64,000 nucleotides of DNA from Varanus komodoensis (GCF_004798865.1 NW_025335587.1:1510542-1574541), one strand, 5' to 3'. Shown: positions 21,201-33,801, counted from the stretch's first letter. Made by a program: numbers and translations. The notes: generated by a model from the letters alone, not told the origin.

Positions 21201-22911
21201 GAACGCAAGCCACTGGTACATTCCCCTGTATATCTGACATTAATCTTATGTGAACAGAAAGTCCTACAGAATAAAGCACAAGCCTTATAGTTTATGGAAG
21301 TGGATATGCATACGTTTCTTTTAAAGCCATCCTTCCCTTCCAAGGAAGCCATAACATGTGTAAATGGCTTTTGGCAATTATTGTAGTTCTGGGAGATTTT
21401 TATATTTTTTAGGCTGAGATATGGCGAACTGTACTCAAACAGAGAATCAAGAAAATGAAAGTAGGTCTTTGAAAGGCAGGAAAAATATAATCAACTTTGC
21501 TACAGAGGGCTTCACCTTGTCAAGATTTTGGCATGCACACATTTCAGGAAACAAAGAAATCACCTGTTCCTGTCCAGTTTGAAAAATTTCACAACACTTT
21601 TGAAAATATACAGAGAAAGAGCAAGTAAGTCATGATAGGCAGCTCATAGAAAGAGAATTGTCTCTCTCTCTTCCATCTCTCTTTTTGTCATAAACCCAAG
21701 CATGAATATTTAGACAATAGATTCTCTAAATGAAATAGCAAAAGTCAAAATATATATTCTCCAATTCTCTTAGAAAAGTACAATAAAATGAAAAAAAAAC
21801 CCATTTGATTTATAGGGAACTATAGATTGGGCTGGGATGCAACCAGATGACAGAACACATACTTAAAAATGGAGATGGATAGTTAGCAGAAGAAACTAGG
21901 TGGAGCTCTTTTATAATCAATATAATCTGGCTAGTCATTAGCCTAAAGATCTGTGTGAATCTGACTATTTTCAGGTCTACCTTTGTAACGAGTTCTTAGA
22001 TGTCATCAGGGGGTGGGGGGAGGAAAATATGGATCTAGCTTTGTTGTACTTATCTCTACAAAGAAAGTGGCATGTTTCTAACACTGGAAAGAAGATGGAC
22101 ACCCCCAGTTGCAAGTAACAACTGTCTTCAGTCTGAGGCATAAACATAAACATGGTATTTGAAAGTGGTCTGAAGGAACACAATAAAGGTTAAGATTGGG
22201 TCAGAAGAAACCGGCATTATTACGGCAACAAAATAAAATAAGATGTTTAGTGCCTCAAAGTCATTAATGGATCTTATACATTACTAATATAATGTATATT
22301 ATATAGCTTATTACTATAGCTACTTAGAACATACTAATATGTGCATCTTTAATGTGCTCCATATACATTTGTTCAGTTTATAGCACAAAGGGTAAATACA
22401 TTACATGGGAGGAAAGTGTAAGTGAGCTCTCTCATGGGTACGAATTACACTATTCCAGCTTTTGTTTGTATGCTGCAAACAAATATCACCTATGTACATG
22501 CAGGGTTTGGAGTATGCTAACAATCAAATTAAATTTGAATTATTTTATGACAAGAGAGGAAAATGGTACACAGATCATTGGGGGAAGAGAAGTTTTGGGA
22601 ACTAGGGAGAGTTCAGAAGGGAAACTAAGCAACTTAGTAAGGCAGATGCTGTGTTCTGGGAGATAAGAGGATTATATCCAAGCAACGTTCTACTGTACAG
22701 GCAGAAGAGAAAGTGCCCCAAGCATGCCAAAATTCCTGATGCTGCTTGAGTCTTAAAGACAGAAAGACTCAAGTTCTGACTCTTCCCACTGTCACATTTC
22801 TCCCTTTTTGTGTGGCCCAACAAAGCTAACACCAAAACTGCCCTGGATGAGCATTTGGTGTTACCATCATTCTTCCCAACTCTGCTTTCGCAAGCTGGAG
22901 CTGTTGTTTCC
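18297..22911. other. Long unassigned stretch
   Basis: About 4.6 kb with no gene, RNA or repeat I can name. Frames of up to about 120 codons (19201-19569 minus, 19959-20324 plus) have no domain, codon-bias or family signal and overlap opposite-strand frames. A (GTCT)n tract lies near 19014-19027 and an AT-rich palindromic stretch near 22270-22340. Confidence 0.5.
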
Positions 22912-22943
22912 GTGGGTGGGTGGGTGGGTGGAAGGAAGGAAGG
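22912..22943. repeat. (GGGT)n(GGAA)n microsatellite
   Basis: Five GTGG/GGGT units run directly into three and a half GGAA units. Confidence 0.9.
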
Positions 22944-24785
22944 AATTCAAGTGCAATTGGTATAACAGGCTTTTAGGCTACGCTCTATCCCTGAGGCATC
23001 CTCTGCTCCTACTGTAGCTCCATGTTTGGTAATGCCAATTTCCTTTAGAACCTTTTGCATCTAGTTCTTTTCAACCATTCCTATCTATCCCCTTGTCAAT
23101 TTTCCTCTGAGGCTTCATTACAGAGTTAGTGCCTTGTGTGCTTCTTTTTAGAAACCGTCACAGTATGTTTACAGACTAACAAACACCCCAGCAAGGCCTT
23201 CAGACTAAACTACACATTGTGTTAAATATGTGGTGTGAGCTCATCCTTGCTTGATTTTACACCTCAAGATTAGTGTGTGGGGTTTTGATTTGGGCTGGAG
23301 CACCACATGTGAGTTGAGAAGTTTTGGAACCTCCCACCCCTGGCCTTCATTAACACAAATTGGTCCTCCCATATGTGGAATGTGAAAAAAGAAAGCATAT
23401 GAGAGCAAAGATCAGTTGAACTCTACTTTTCAAATGCAATGTGTACTTTAACCTTGTACAACATTCATGCCACACAGTGAGTAGAGTGACACAGAGGTTT
23501 TATATTTGCCATTTCTTCCCTTAAAGACTGAAAAAGTGGAGAAATTAGTTCATGGTGCAAGCACATTAAAGCCTGTGTGCTTTACACTTTCACATTCTAT
23601 ATTTTATATATTTTTCTCATTGATTTTAACTACTAACTTGGACCTCTGAATTTATAACCACATTTCTCTTGTAGAATTATTGCTGTAATTTAATGTATGC
23701 TACACTTAATCTGCAACAGATTAGCATTAATGGAAGCGACAATGCATTTATACAAGCAATATTTAAAATAAATACGGAATGTATTTTAACGGTCTCTTAA
23801 ATAAGGCAGGAGATGCTGGGTATGATATTGATAAAATGGCAAAAAAGAGGCAGTGTGTACACTAATGCAATCCTGTGGAAGCCATGAGAACTTTTAAAAA
23901 ATATTTCTGAAAGCATATAGGAACTTTTCAAGCTGCCAATCACAGATCAGTCAGAGCTCTGCATTGTATTCTGGACTGTCATAAAAACGTGTGATTCTTA
24001 AGAGGGTTTATCATGCAGAACGAGTAAATTATCCACTGTGGTGGATTTTCAGGACAAAAACAGCATTTCAAAGGAGCATCTTGCTACGTTCCTTTATGGT
24101 TCCCAATGTGTTGTGTATAATATTGTGGGTTTTTTTAAAACCTATGTGGGTTCTGGTTACAGAGCCAAAGTCCAGTAGAGAATCATACCTCATGCGTGCT
24201 TGGTTAATGTCAGAAATAAAATAATACATAGAAGCAGCATTAAAATTATGTTCCACCTCATGCTTCTCCACCAAAACTGTCTGCTAAATTCCAGGTCCAG
24301 AATCTTAACTGTTGATGATGATGTTGGTGCATGAAGCAGAAAGAACACTGCTTGAATTTTAGAAGCCAGAATGAGTTCATAGGGCTGGCTGGCTGGCAGG
24401 TACAAAAACCTTGTTTTGACTTTAAATCTGAACAAACCTGATCTGGAAGTCACTGATGGAGAATAAATAGGAAAGAAGTGGATTTCAAATTGCAGCTTTG
24501 GAAAGCATGAATTGATGTGAGGCAGAAGGTGGAAATGCAAAAGGGCATTGTTAGATTTATTTAAGCAGAGATTGCTGTTTACAGCCAATGGTTCTGCTTA
24601 TGGTTGTGTTAAATATGTGGCATGCAAGAGAAATACAAATTTGAAAATATACAAAGGAACCTCAGTTACTATGAATGAATCAAAACTTCTGCAAAAATGA
24701 AACTACATTCCAGAATGTTTAAAATTACCTTCCATTTAGTGGTTTGAATTCATTATTTATGATTACTTAAAACCAGATAGCAGCC
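22944..24785. other. Unassigned AT-rich DNA
   Basis: No gene or repeat recognised. A short (GGCT)n lies near 24383-24396. A 132-codon minus-strand frame at 24190-24588 has no recognisable features. Confidence 0.5.
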
Positions 24786-25345
24786 CTGAATAAGATTATG
24801 TCAAGTCTGGGCCATGGGCACCAGTTTGGAGAAAGGCAAGAGCCAAGAACTAGGATCCAGTCCAAAAGAGCAATCAAAATCCTAATGCAAACCAGAAGAC
24901 AAAACTGGAAAACAATGAGCAATCAGAACTGAAAAGTGATCAAGAAGAAAGAAGGAAGAATAGGTGAATAACCCAAGATTTGGGACCCGTGGTCATTCAC
25001 AATCAGAGGAAGACAAGATAACTGGACTTGAGAACAAACCAGGAATCAGAACCAAGAGTATAATCAGAACCACAAGGCATCCTTGAACTCAAGAAGATCT
25101 TGTTGGTCAAGCAAAGCTCAGTTGAAACAGGAAGTCTGTTATACTCCTACCAAGGAGATTTCAGTAGGTAGCTTGGGTGAGTAGTGTCCATATAAGAAGC
25201 CAATTCACTCTCAATTCACAGTACAGAAGCTGCCACCTGCAGTCATCTCATTGAGTCACCTCACATGGAGGCTCTGCTCCCATCTGCCCCTTCCCCAAGC
25301 AACAGCAATTGCCTGCTACTTTTAGAATTAACTCTGTAACCCAAA
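24786..25345. repeat. Unclassified GTCAG/CAGGA-rich interspersed repeat
   Basis: The stretch is built from slipped variants of CAGGAATCAGAACCA, CAATCAGAAC and CCAAGAACT. Similar wording recurs at 38640-39095 (AGTTCAGAACCAGGAGTT) and more loosely at 62745-63060. The pattern resembles a known style of lizard repeat, possibly the end region of an LTR-type element, but no terminal structure is visible. TATAAG near 25192 is the only promoter-like word. Confidence 0.4.
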
Positions 25346-25354
25346 GAAACACTT

Positions 25355-25598
25355 AACTTATTACACTGCATTTATATCCTATCTTTTTTTCCTCTTGCAA
25401 TGAAGTCAAGGCACCTCACATGGCACCTTCCTCTGGTCCATTTTATCCTCACAATAGCCTCCCTGTGAGGTAGAATGTGTTGAGGCTAAGTGACTGGCTC
25501 AAAGTCACCCAATGAGTTTTATGGCTGAGAGAGGACTAGAGCCAACATCTTCTAGGCCCCTAATCCAACACTCTAATCACTTTACCACACTGGTTATT
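25355..25598 (-). mobile_element. tRNA-derived SINE with L2-like tail
   Basis: On the minus strand: a tRNA-like head (CAGTGTGGTAAAGTGATTAG, AGTGTTGGATTAGG), a poor B box, CTCAGCCATAAAACTCATTG, GGGTGACTTTGAGCCAGTCA, ACCTCACAGGGAGGCTATTG, GTGAGGATAAAATGGA and the terminus ATATAAATGCAGTGTAATAA. The last 20 bases are identical to the terminus of the copy at 33802-34022, so the two belong to one subfamily. The tRNA promoter is decayed. Confidence 0.85.
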
Positions 25599-27009
25599 CC
25601 TCTCCAACAGTCAAAGGCACTAGTCAGAATCATGCTTTCTGGCTTCGATTTCTCCCTCTGGCCCAGAAGAGGAATCCTAGCTGAAGGGGGTATTATCCTG
25701 TAAGCCATAGTGCTCTGGCACCTTCCAGGACAGGAGATGTGGTTTACCAGAGCATTCAGGCTTTGAGGGCACTCTTGATACAGCCCTCACTATCAACATG
25801 CTGGAGGAGCCAGCAGCTTCAGAATCAATGAATGTTTCTATATGGGTAGGGTTAATAGTAGAACTGAGCCAGCCAGTCTTCATACAAACTCTACCTGTTG
25901 CTGAGACACCAATTCTTCCTGGGTGAGTTTCAGCCAGCATGGATCTATCAAAGGTGCTGACAGACTGCCTTGTCTGACTTAGCTTTTCTATTCTGCATAG
26001 TCATGCTAACCCTACTTTATTGGACTTGACTCTGGCCTGTCCTTCTAATAAGTACAACTACTTCATACTGGCTTCCCTGGGAACGTTTTGCTGGGCTAGA
26101 CTGGAAAGTCAGAACATTGCAGCATCAGATCAAAACATTAGCAGAACACATGTCATTTCCTAGGCTAATTTCTGTAACTGCCTCTTCAAAAACCATCTCA
26201 ACCTCCTTCCAAAAGGAGAAATAGGGAGGCCTTGTTTGTCAATGTTAATATTGGTGAGAAAAGCTCAGCTTCCTTGTCAAGCTTCTCTTTGGAAGGAAAA
26301 TCATCCATCTCAAATTTTAGAGTATTTAAGAAATAAATTTCCAAGGCAACCCCTTCCATTTTCCCAAATATCCCAACTAAAAAATTAGTCATGCCTGGGG
26401 TTGCCCAGTAAAAAGGGGGGATTGCATACAGTAAGAGGTTTGTGGTACATTTCCTAGCTGGGGGCAAACATTATTGCAGAACATGCTGTTTGGAAGTCTC
26501 TCTTCTCTTAATGTTAACTGTGCTGCACATTGCTCCTTCCGTCCCTCTCCCTCTCCCTCTGAAGGGCACATCTCACACACATGGCGAAGATCAGGAAGAG
26601 GAGACAACAATTGTCATTAGGATCAAATAACTTTCTTGTCTAGCTGTCAGACATACTATACTCAATGACAGTAACTTTCTCAAACTGAAGTCAGATCTAG
26701 TCAACACCATCAAGACAAATACTCTTTTTATAGTTCAGATATGTGTCAACCAATAACAGCCAAGCAAAGATCTCATCTTGTAGGTTGCATATTTACCTTT
26801 ACCCCCCCCCCGCACCCCCGAAATGTCCTTTCCCTACAAAATGAATTGAGCAATGGTAAGAAAATTCTGTGTGGTCATAGCCCCTCAATTCCATTGCCCC
26901 GAAGAGGAGGATTGCTTTTTTTTTAAAGCAAGCCCCACATTGCCAAACACATGGGAAGTTGAGATATCTCTTTTCCATGCTAAAGTGTGTGATGTGTATG
27001 GTGCTTTGC
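25599..27009. other. Unassigned DNA
   Basis: No gene recognised. The stretch 25640-26100 has runs such as TTGGACTTGACTCTGGCCTG that may be a reverse-oriented relative of the GTCAG-rich repeat, interrupted from it by the SINE. A C run lies at 26802-26811. Confidence 0.4.
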
Positions 27010-27362
27010 AAGACACATTCGAAAGATTGAACCCACTCCTGCCTATGGAACTAGTTTCCCAGGGAGGTCCGGCTAGCACCAACACCTTATAAATTTCAGT
27101 GCCAGATCAAAATCTTTTTTATTCTCCCATTATTTTAATTGTTCAATAGATGTTACAGATTTATATTGGCTTTTATCAAGATGATGATTGGGTGCTGTGG
27201 TTTGTTTGTATGCTGTGCTATGTACTATCTTTTTACTTATTTGCTTGCTTATTTTCTTTGTATGTTGTGATTATTATGGATATAATGTATTATGTTTTAA
27301 ATTACTGTGAAGCATTCTGAGAGCATGTGCTACAGTTATAAAAACTTTAAATAAATAAAATG
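27010..27362 (+). mobile_element. L2-type LINE 3' end
   Basis: CCTATGGAACTAGTTTCCCA corresponds to the LWNxLP C-terminal block (out of frame). It is followed by LINE-style AT-rich 3' sequence, CTGTGAAGCATTCTGAGAGC and the tail AAACTTTAAATAAATAAAAT. This 5'-truncated, decayed copy parallels those at 6205 and 9700. Confidence 0.65.
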
Positions 27363-28699
27363 GACACAAAGGTTATCTACTACCACAATCCAAAGCCTAA
27401 ATAACCATATTTTAAAGACGTTCATAATTATAGCTGCCAAGTATGTTGCATCTTGTGAGGTTGGTAGCACAGAACAAATTGTGGAAAAAGTAAACTGTAG
27501 TGCCTTTGAATATCTTCTGCCAATATATGAAATAGCTAAAACTGAGCCTAAAAGAGAACAGACTTTTCACAACACAGTTTTGCACTCAGCAGTAAATGCA
27601 CCACCCCATTGGCAACATAAGGGAGGGTCTTAGAATGTCGGGGCAAAGCTTTTAGGTCCAAATTGACTTTTTGTGAAAATATGGGACAGTACCTGGTACA
27701 GGGACAATGACTGCCCCAATTCTGTTGTTCCTGTGCCTTGACCAACTTCATGAAGAGCCATGATGGACTTACGTTCCTTGAAAGCATCTCTTTTAAATCT
27801 TTTTAAACAATGATATGCATTTTAAAATGCATATAAGTGGATTTCAATTATAAAAACATCCAGTTTCTATGCTTTTACCATTTTTAGGTTCAAAAGAGGT
27901 AATTTCTTCTCTAGACCCATATATACACTATATATATGCACACACAAAAATCGTATTTTATGCCTCCTGAACCGCGAGAGGATATAAATGGGGAAAAGTT
28001 GCTATGCACAGCAGTAATTAGATGCTTTTGGTATAAGGGGAAAGGTTGTCCCTTGGACACTTCTGTCAATCTGCATTTAGCAGACACAGCAGCCTACTCA
28101 GTGCAAACCCAGGAGTGCTTAAGTTTTGCATTGAGCTGACCTTAGCTGTCAGCATGGGCTGTCCTCTTCAATATACATATCCTGGCTTGAAACATTATGT
28201 GAACATGTGCGGGAGGGAGAAATATAAAAAGCAAAGGCACAGTGAGCAAGCAAACCCTCAGCCTCAATTAAAAAATTAAACAGGTGTCCAGAGATTGTCA
28301 GCCTAAAGATGGAGCATCCACATTTAATTAAAGGGATAAGTTTAGCAGAAAATGCCACTCTAGCAACTGTCAGAATGCATGATTAATTTGCTATAAAATA
28401 CCCAGGACTGTCTAACAGAAGCAGACAGCTGGGAACCATATATTTACAGAGGAGCTTGTTACTTCAAGCCTCTGCCAAAGACCCTGGACTTAGTGTCAGA
28501 ATGCTTAAAAAAATCTCACATCTGGTCTTATGAACCCCTTGATTTGTTGGACTGGAAGCTTTTTAGAGTAGTGCCACTTAAGGGCAGCAAGGAGCAAAAT
28601 GAAGTATCACACTGCAATTCATTATTTGCCACAATGAAAAGCAGTCAAACATTTATCACATCACCTTCGGTGTCAGAGAAGCTGAGAGCAATGCCACCT
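27363..28699. other. Unassigned DNA
   Basis: No gene or repeat recognised over 1.3 kb. An AT-rich (TA)n-like patch lies near 27920-27940. The last 200 bases may include a decayed 5' portion of the Bov-B element. Confidence 0.45.
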
Positions 28700-30035
28700 A
28701 GCTGGTCTCCAGCAGGGTCATCCAAGGCAGAATAGTCAACACTAAGTCACCAGACTGAGAAGCATCCACCCTCTTTGGAGGTAACAGTCACATCAGCAGA
28801 ACAGAATGGATCCCTGTAATGGTGATGGGGGTGGAGGAACATCTGAAGGGCAGCTTCCAGGCAGAAGAAGAAGCTGAAAGTGACACTGGCAAAGGATCTT
28901 TCAGAGGCAACAACAAACTAACTCTGGTTAGTACTGTGCAGAAAAGGCAATGGTAAACCTCTTCTGAATCTTCTTACCTTGACACCATATGATGAAACCA
29001 TCCAAAATGGGAGAGAGAGTCTCAGAAGGCTCCTAGATAAGAAGGCTACAGCGAAAGAGCAAAGGACAAATACAAATAGAGCCGTCACTAGTGATGCAAC
29101 TAGATCAAGACTGAAAGGAAGTCTAGTGGCTGGCATGCACTGAGGTGAAAGGAAAGTCCTATGCTGCATTACACATACAGTTGGAACATGGAACATGATA
29201 AGCAAACTGGAAACCTCAAAGCAAGAAATGAAACAGTTAATCATGGAATGAGAAATGCCTGGTGTTCACATGTTGGATTCTGAAAAGGAAGAGGTACTTA
29301 GGATCACAGTGCAAATATAAAATAGCTCCTGAAGTGCACTAAACATTTTCAGAAGATTGTAGCCTATGCTTTATAGACTACAGAAAAGCCTTGGACTGTG
29401 TGGATTGTGGTAGCTAATGGATGGTTCTGAAAGAGATTGGTTTGCCTTGGCACTTGGCATTGTGAACAAGAAGCTACTGTTAGGATTGATTGAGTGTGGA
29501 GAAACATAATGGTTTCCTAAAGGCAAATATGTCAGACAAGGGTGTATTCTGTCTCCCCGTCTGTTCAATCTGTATGCAGAACATATAAGGAATATCAGAC
29601 GGGGATCAGAAGAAAGAGTGAAAATTGATGGATGATACATCAATAATTTAAGATATGCAGCTGATAACAGTATTACTGGTAGAGAGCAGCACTGAACTGA
29701 AGTAATTCAGAAAAGTGCAAAAGCAGAACAGCAACTGAATATTAAGAAAATAAAAATAATGTCTACAGAAGAATTACATAACTTTACCATTAACAATGAA
29801 GAAATGGAAACTGTGAAAAACTTTACATACCTTGGTTCAATTACCAATTCAGATGACAGTCAAGAAATTAAAAGACTTAGACTTGGAAGGAATGAAGCAA
29901 TAAAGGAATTAGAACAGATCAACAACTGGACCAATTTCATAAAGGAAGCCACAACCTTGAGTTTACAGAGTTGTCAAGGACAGGACATTTTGGAAAGCAT
30001 TAATTTATGGGGAGAATGGCAGCATTCTTATTAGA
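28700..30035 (+). mobile_element. Bov-B LINE (RTE clade), internally deleted
   Basis: The order of parts is that of Bov-B. The 5' section has AGAAGCATCCACCCTCTTTG, ATGGTGATGGGGGTGGAGGA and GTGCAGAAAAGGCAATGGTA. An endonuclease-region remnant follows near 29165-29260 (IGTWNMISKLET). Reverse-transcriptase blocks come next, and last a 3' untranslated end GCCACAACCTTGAGTTTACA .. GGACATTTTGGAAAGCATTA. The copy is 1.3 kb, whereas complete Bov-B is about 3 kb, so a large internal piece is missing, probably around 29300-29370. Bov-B occurs in squamates and is known for horizontal transfer among vertebrates. Confidence 0.85.
29362..30031 (+). pseudogene. Bov-B reverse transcriptase relic
   Basis: Recognisable blocks: FIDYRKALDCVDCG near 29370-29412 (family: DFEKAFDxVxH, with the catalytic aspartate replaced at the expected position), GLPWHLA, GCILSPRLFNLYAEHI near 29545-29590, and NNLRYAADN near 29641-29668 (family NNLRYADDT). 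The last 91 codons (29759-30031) are open and read NNEEMETVKNFTYLGSITNS then EIKRLRLGRNEAIKELEQ, matching the METVTDFIFLGSKIT..EIKRRLLLGR block before running into the 3' untranslated region. YADD has become YAAD and multiple stops lie upstream, so it is inactive. Confidence 0.85.
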
Positions 30036-31690
30036 TGCAAACTAGACATTGCCCACAGTTGTTTGTACTTTGCCCCCTAAGAGTCTCCTTGAATTCCCAA
30101 CTTTGATTTTAGAAGGCAACTCAATTGAGCACTGCAGTGAAAGCACTCTTTGACTGTCTCCCCAGTCACATTTCCACTTAGTATGGCTTTCAATTGTTTT
30201 TGTTTATCAGCATATAGAAGAAAATAGAGAGGAAGAAATTAATTATCCCCATTACTTTTTATGCATTCACAATCTAATTTTTAATAGTATTATTTTCAGT
30301 AGAATGGAAAGATACATATTGACTACATGTCATGTCTGGTTTGACCACATTGGGCAGTAGCCATTCTGGCTCTATTTATCTCACTGACATAGCACTAGCA
30401 TAAGCAACCTTAGTGTCATGGCAATACCATTTTCTAGGATGAAAACTTTCCATTGTGCCAGCATATGCTATTCAAATTGTGTTAGAAGTTGTTCACGCTT
30501 GTGCTACAACATGGTGTAAGCAAAATGGTAGAGTTGGATACTGCCCTAGCTATTTACTCTCATTTCAAGGCATATTGTTGCCTTGGCTACCACCTTGCAT
30601 TCACATACACTTATATTTTGCATATATTATTGTTAATGAAAAATAGAATGATGAGCTAGCCACCAATATGTAGATATTCAGATAGAAGTACTTAATGTGT
30701 CCCATTAGAACTATCAAAGCATTAGCTTCTTTCCATTTATACTTCAGTGCCATTACATTGGCACAGAAAGCAATATTCATTTGTCAGGCCCTCAACTTTA
30801 CACAGATAGCTTCATTTCCATAGAGGTGAAAGTTTAATAGGCCACTCCAATGTTCTTTCTTTTAAGAATTTGCTGCAATCAGTGTGAATCACTTTTTTAA
30901 TGTCATTTGCAAGATGGCCTCTGAGCAACCCATCTCCTGTGTTTCTATTCTCATCATCCCAATACAAAATTAATTGGGGGCAATATGAAGCACTGTAAAG
31001 TGCTTCTCTGCAGCTCACCATACTTGAATAAGCAGAGACAAGTCCAGTTCAATTAGCTATAGTAGCAAGATCTGCCATCTGAAAAGCTGTAACTTTCAAT
31101 CTGCGTTTTCCCCCTTACCATCAAAGCAATTTTGGGCTGTTAGCTCATTAGTCTTCAGAGACAAAACACTTGAGTTCCATCAGCATCACATCCAGGCCTC
31201 TATGGAAATAGATGCTGCTGCAATGAATGGCATGCTTTCCTCTGAATGTGCTAATGGCCCAGTGCCATCCGCCAACTGTGCTAAAGTGAGGAAGTTGTGA
31301 TCTTTTAGTGCAGCCCTAAAAACTGAGGTTCTGCTAAGCCATTTGTAGACAATGCAAACTGGTAGTGACAGCTGTTCTGGTTTGGAAAAGAACTCTCTTA
31401 AGTACAGTTGCTGAGTATTTTATATTTCTCCACTGTTTAAATATTGCATTGTTATCTTTTAATTTTCAACAAAAATAACATGGGAAAAATACCTCCCTTG
31501 AGAATATGCCAGGTTTAGACTGGAATATGATCATTGCCTTATCCCCATTCTGGAGTATCCAAATGTTATGGGAAAGCATTTTGAGGCAAATTCCAGGAGA
31601 GAAAAGGGGGGAGTGCAACTAATTTGTGTCATTTCAGGAAGGAAGCTTAAAATGGTGGCAGGTATAGAGGCTACATGTGTGATCCAGGAC
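30036..31690. other. Unassigned DNA
   Basis: About 1.65 kb without recognised gene or repeat. Confidence 0.5.
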
Positions 31691-31691
31691 C

Positions 31692-31890
31692 ACTGTGGTG
31701 CATCTGAGGACCAGTGAGGAATAGTGCTTGAGTGCTGGACTGTGTTCTACTCCCCACCCAGTTATGAAGCCCCTGAGTGACCTTGGGACAATTGCCTCTC
31801 AGCCTAACCTGCCCCACTGGGTTCTTGTGAAGTTCTCTTCCTCAGCTTCCTTGGGTTGTTTGCAAGAGGAAATAAGAAGGCATAGAAATG
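31692..31890 (+). mobile_element. tRNA-derived SINE, plus orientation
   Basis: AATAGTGCTTGAGTGCTGGA (A-box region), a degraded B box, CCACCCAGTTATGAAGCCCC, GAGTGACCTTGGGACAATTG, CCTCTCAGCCTAACCTGCCC and CACTGGGTTCTTGTGAAGTT form the head and body of the same SINE type seen at 7.4, 25.4 and 33.8 kb. The 3' part GAAATAAGAAGGCATAGAAA is a degraded L2-like tail. Confidence 0.75.
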
Positions 31891-31919
31891 CAACTTGCAA
31901 GGAGATAGTTTTGGACTTG

Positions 31920-32068
31920 CTCGGAGAAAGCGATTTCCGCACGTGCCTGTGCCTGCCTCACTCCACGCGCACACCTGCGCACCCCCCGCCCGCACTGCCT
32001 TAGCGACCCGCATCCCCTGCCCGCACCTTTCAACTGGCTCCCTGTTGAAAAAAGTTTGAGGACCCCTG
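31920..32068 (-). mobile_element. hAT-type MITE fragment, CpG-rich
   Basis: Read on the minus strand it begins with CAGGGGTCCTCAAACTTTTT and then AACAGGGAGCCAGTT, the terminus of a Charlie-like hAT family. The body is very GC- and CpG-rich (CGCGCACACCTGCGCACC region), in sharp contrast to the flanks. No opposite terminus or 8-base duplication is visible, so the other end is missing. It inserted just after the SINE. Confidence 0.75.
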
Positions 32069-32613
32069 TCCTAGAGGGAAGGGCACTATATCTAGAGAAG
32101 AAATAAAATTATAAGAGGGCTCAAATTGGATTTCACATAGCAGGTAATCTGACCTGGAATTTTACATTACTTGCAGGTCTCTGTGTGGCCTCCTTCTGAC
32201 AAAATGTAAGAAATAAACAGAAGAAAAAACACAGTGTAGTAAAGGCCCAGATTTCAACAAAGAAGAAAATTCCATCTGTCAGAGAAAAAGCCAGCAATCT
32301 AAAATACTGACAAATGGTGCACTGGACAGAATGATTTTGTTGTCTGCATTATATATTGCTTTCAGAAAGCAAAATATTGTGAAAGATAAAAGCAGAATTA
32401 ATAACTAAGATATACAGATAACATTCCCCCTTGTATTTGTCTCTTGTTCTACTGGATAAATCAATAAAATCAACATATAATCAGGCAACCAATCTCTTTT
32501 GGAAAGGCAAAAGGGACTTTTAAAGAGATACAGAATTTGAAACATTGTTATTAACACCACTAATATCAAGATAGATGCTTCAGTCCTCACTCCTGCTTTC
32601 AAAATTCCTTAAG
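32069..32613. other. Unassigned DNA
   Basis: AT-rich, no recognised feature. Confidence 0.45.
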
Positions 32614-32717
32614 CAGGGTTGTGAACTACTGGTGGCACTTGCATTATTCTTACCATTGGCTCCGCTGACTGGAGTTGTAGGCCAAAACATCTGCAGTACT
32701 ACAGGTTGCTCACCCTG
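32614..32717. mobile_element. Short hAT-type MITE
   Basis: A 104-base palindromic element. Left end CAGGGTTGTGAACTACTGGT; right end, reversed, CAGGGTGAGCAACCTGTAGT. The interior has the GGAGTTGTAGGCCAAAACAT phrase of the abundant CAGGGGTGGGGAACC-ended reptile MITE. Flanks CCTTAAG and CCTTAGC may be a decayed target duplication. A 160-codon frame beginning in its upstream flank and crossing it is accidental. Confidence 0.8.
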
Positions 32718-33238
32718 CCTTAGCAGTACAACCTGCATGTCTTTTCATAAAGACGACACATTGGGGTTCATGGCATTTATGCCCAGATGCGTAAGGGTCT
32801 GTAAACTAAGACTGAAAGCAAATATGATACTACTGTTTTCATATTCCTGCACACGTAAGCAGATCACCTGTCTTAATGATCCTAATGATCCAAACCCAAA
32901 TATTTATGCATGTTTAAGCTATGCTTGCTCACCAGATAAACCTAAGTCAGATTTCAGAATTCTGAAATTTAGGGGGGGGGGAAGTTTCTGGGAACACCAA
33001 AACTATACAGAAACTTACATGAGCAGCAAGAATTCTTCCACTGCTCTTCAACCCTGAAGATGTAGTTTTCCTTTTCCAAGGGCTACTGGTATTCTTGAGA
33101 AAACAGTATACCCCGAGGACTTTATTAATACAGACTGGTGGATTCCACTGCAGTAGGCTGGGCACTGGTAAGAGAAAGAAGCTCCTGCTTCTTCATAGGT
33201 TCTGGCCAAACAGGGTAGGAGGAAAGGAAAAGGGTTTA
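32718..33238. other. Unassigned DNA
   Basis: A G run at about 32973-32981 is the only notable sequence. Confidence 0.45.
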
Positions 33239-33239
33239 G

Positions 33240-33347
33240 AGCAGCCTGGAGCTTTCCAAAAGAGTTACATTAGCTCCTTGCACTCAACCATGTTGGAAGT
33301 TGCAATTCAAAGTATCCAGAAGGCACCAAAGCTGGGGAAGGCTAGTT
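33240..33347. mobile_element. Short hAT-type MITE, decayed
   Basis: The right half TTGGAAGTTGCAATTCAAAG then TATCCAGAAGGCACCAAAGC and TGGGGAAGGC matches the second half of the same MITE family (GGAGTTGTAGTCCAAAAC .. TCTGGAGGGC .. GGGGAA). The left half is only loosely recognisable. Confidence 0.6.
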
Positions 33348-33801
33348 CAGAGGATTGCTGGATGTAGAGCAGCTGTGTAGATAGGAACAAAGTGTTGTAA
33401 GCTGGCTGAGAGGGGAATTCTTATGAAAATATTGGCTGCGGAGCAATGTGTGCATTCTAATGGTCACCTTTTACTTGCAGACAGCATTATATGCCTAATG
33501 AACATCATTCTTCTGATCCTGGAAGTAGACATTTGTGAACATCTCCTGCTCTGCAAATGCGATATATATTTAAAATAAGGAAAGAGAATGATGTATTTCA
33601 CCAGTTTGCTTTACTTTCTAAAAACACAATGCACACTTGAGATGAATGCCTTTAGGGACATTCCTGGTGAGACTCCTTTTATATGTAGATTGATGGGAAG
33701 CAGTAACATCAAGCAGAAGAAACCTTCCCTAGAATTGCAGTTCTGCTCTTTAGAGTTACACTACAAAGAAATAATCAGAAATTGAAATAAATTAAGCACA
33801 G
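33348..33801. other. Unassigned DNA
   Basis: No recognised feature. Confidence 0.45.

Noticed and set aside
32575-33057. 160-codon frame with an apparent signal-peptide-like start
   Set aside because: The hydrophobic start and the next part are translations of a short hAT MITE and its flank, and the rest has no family resemblance.
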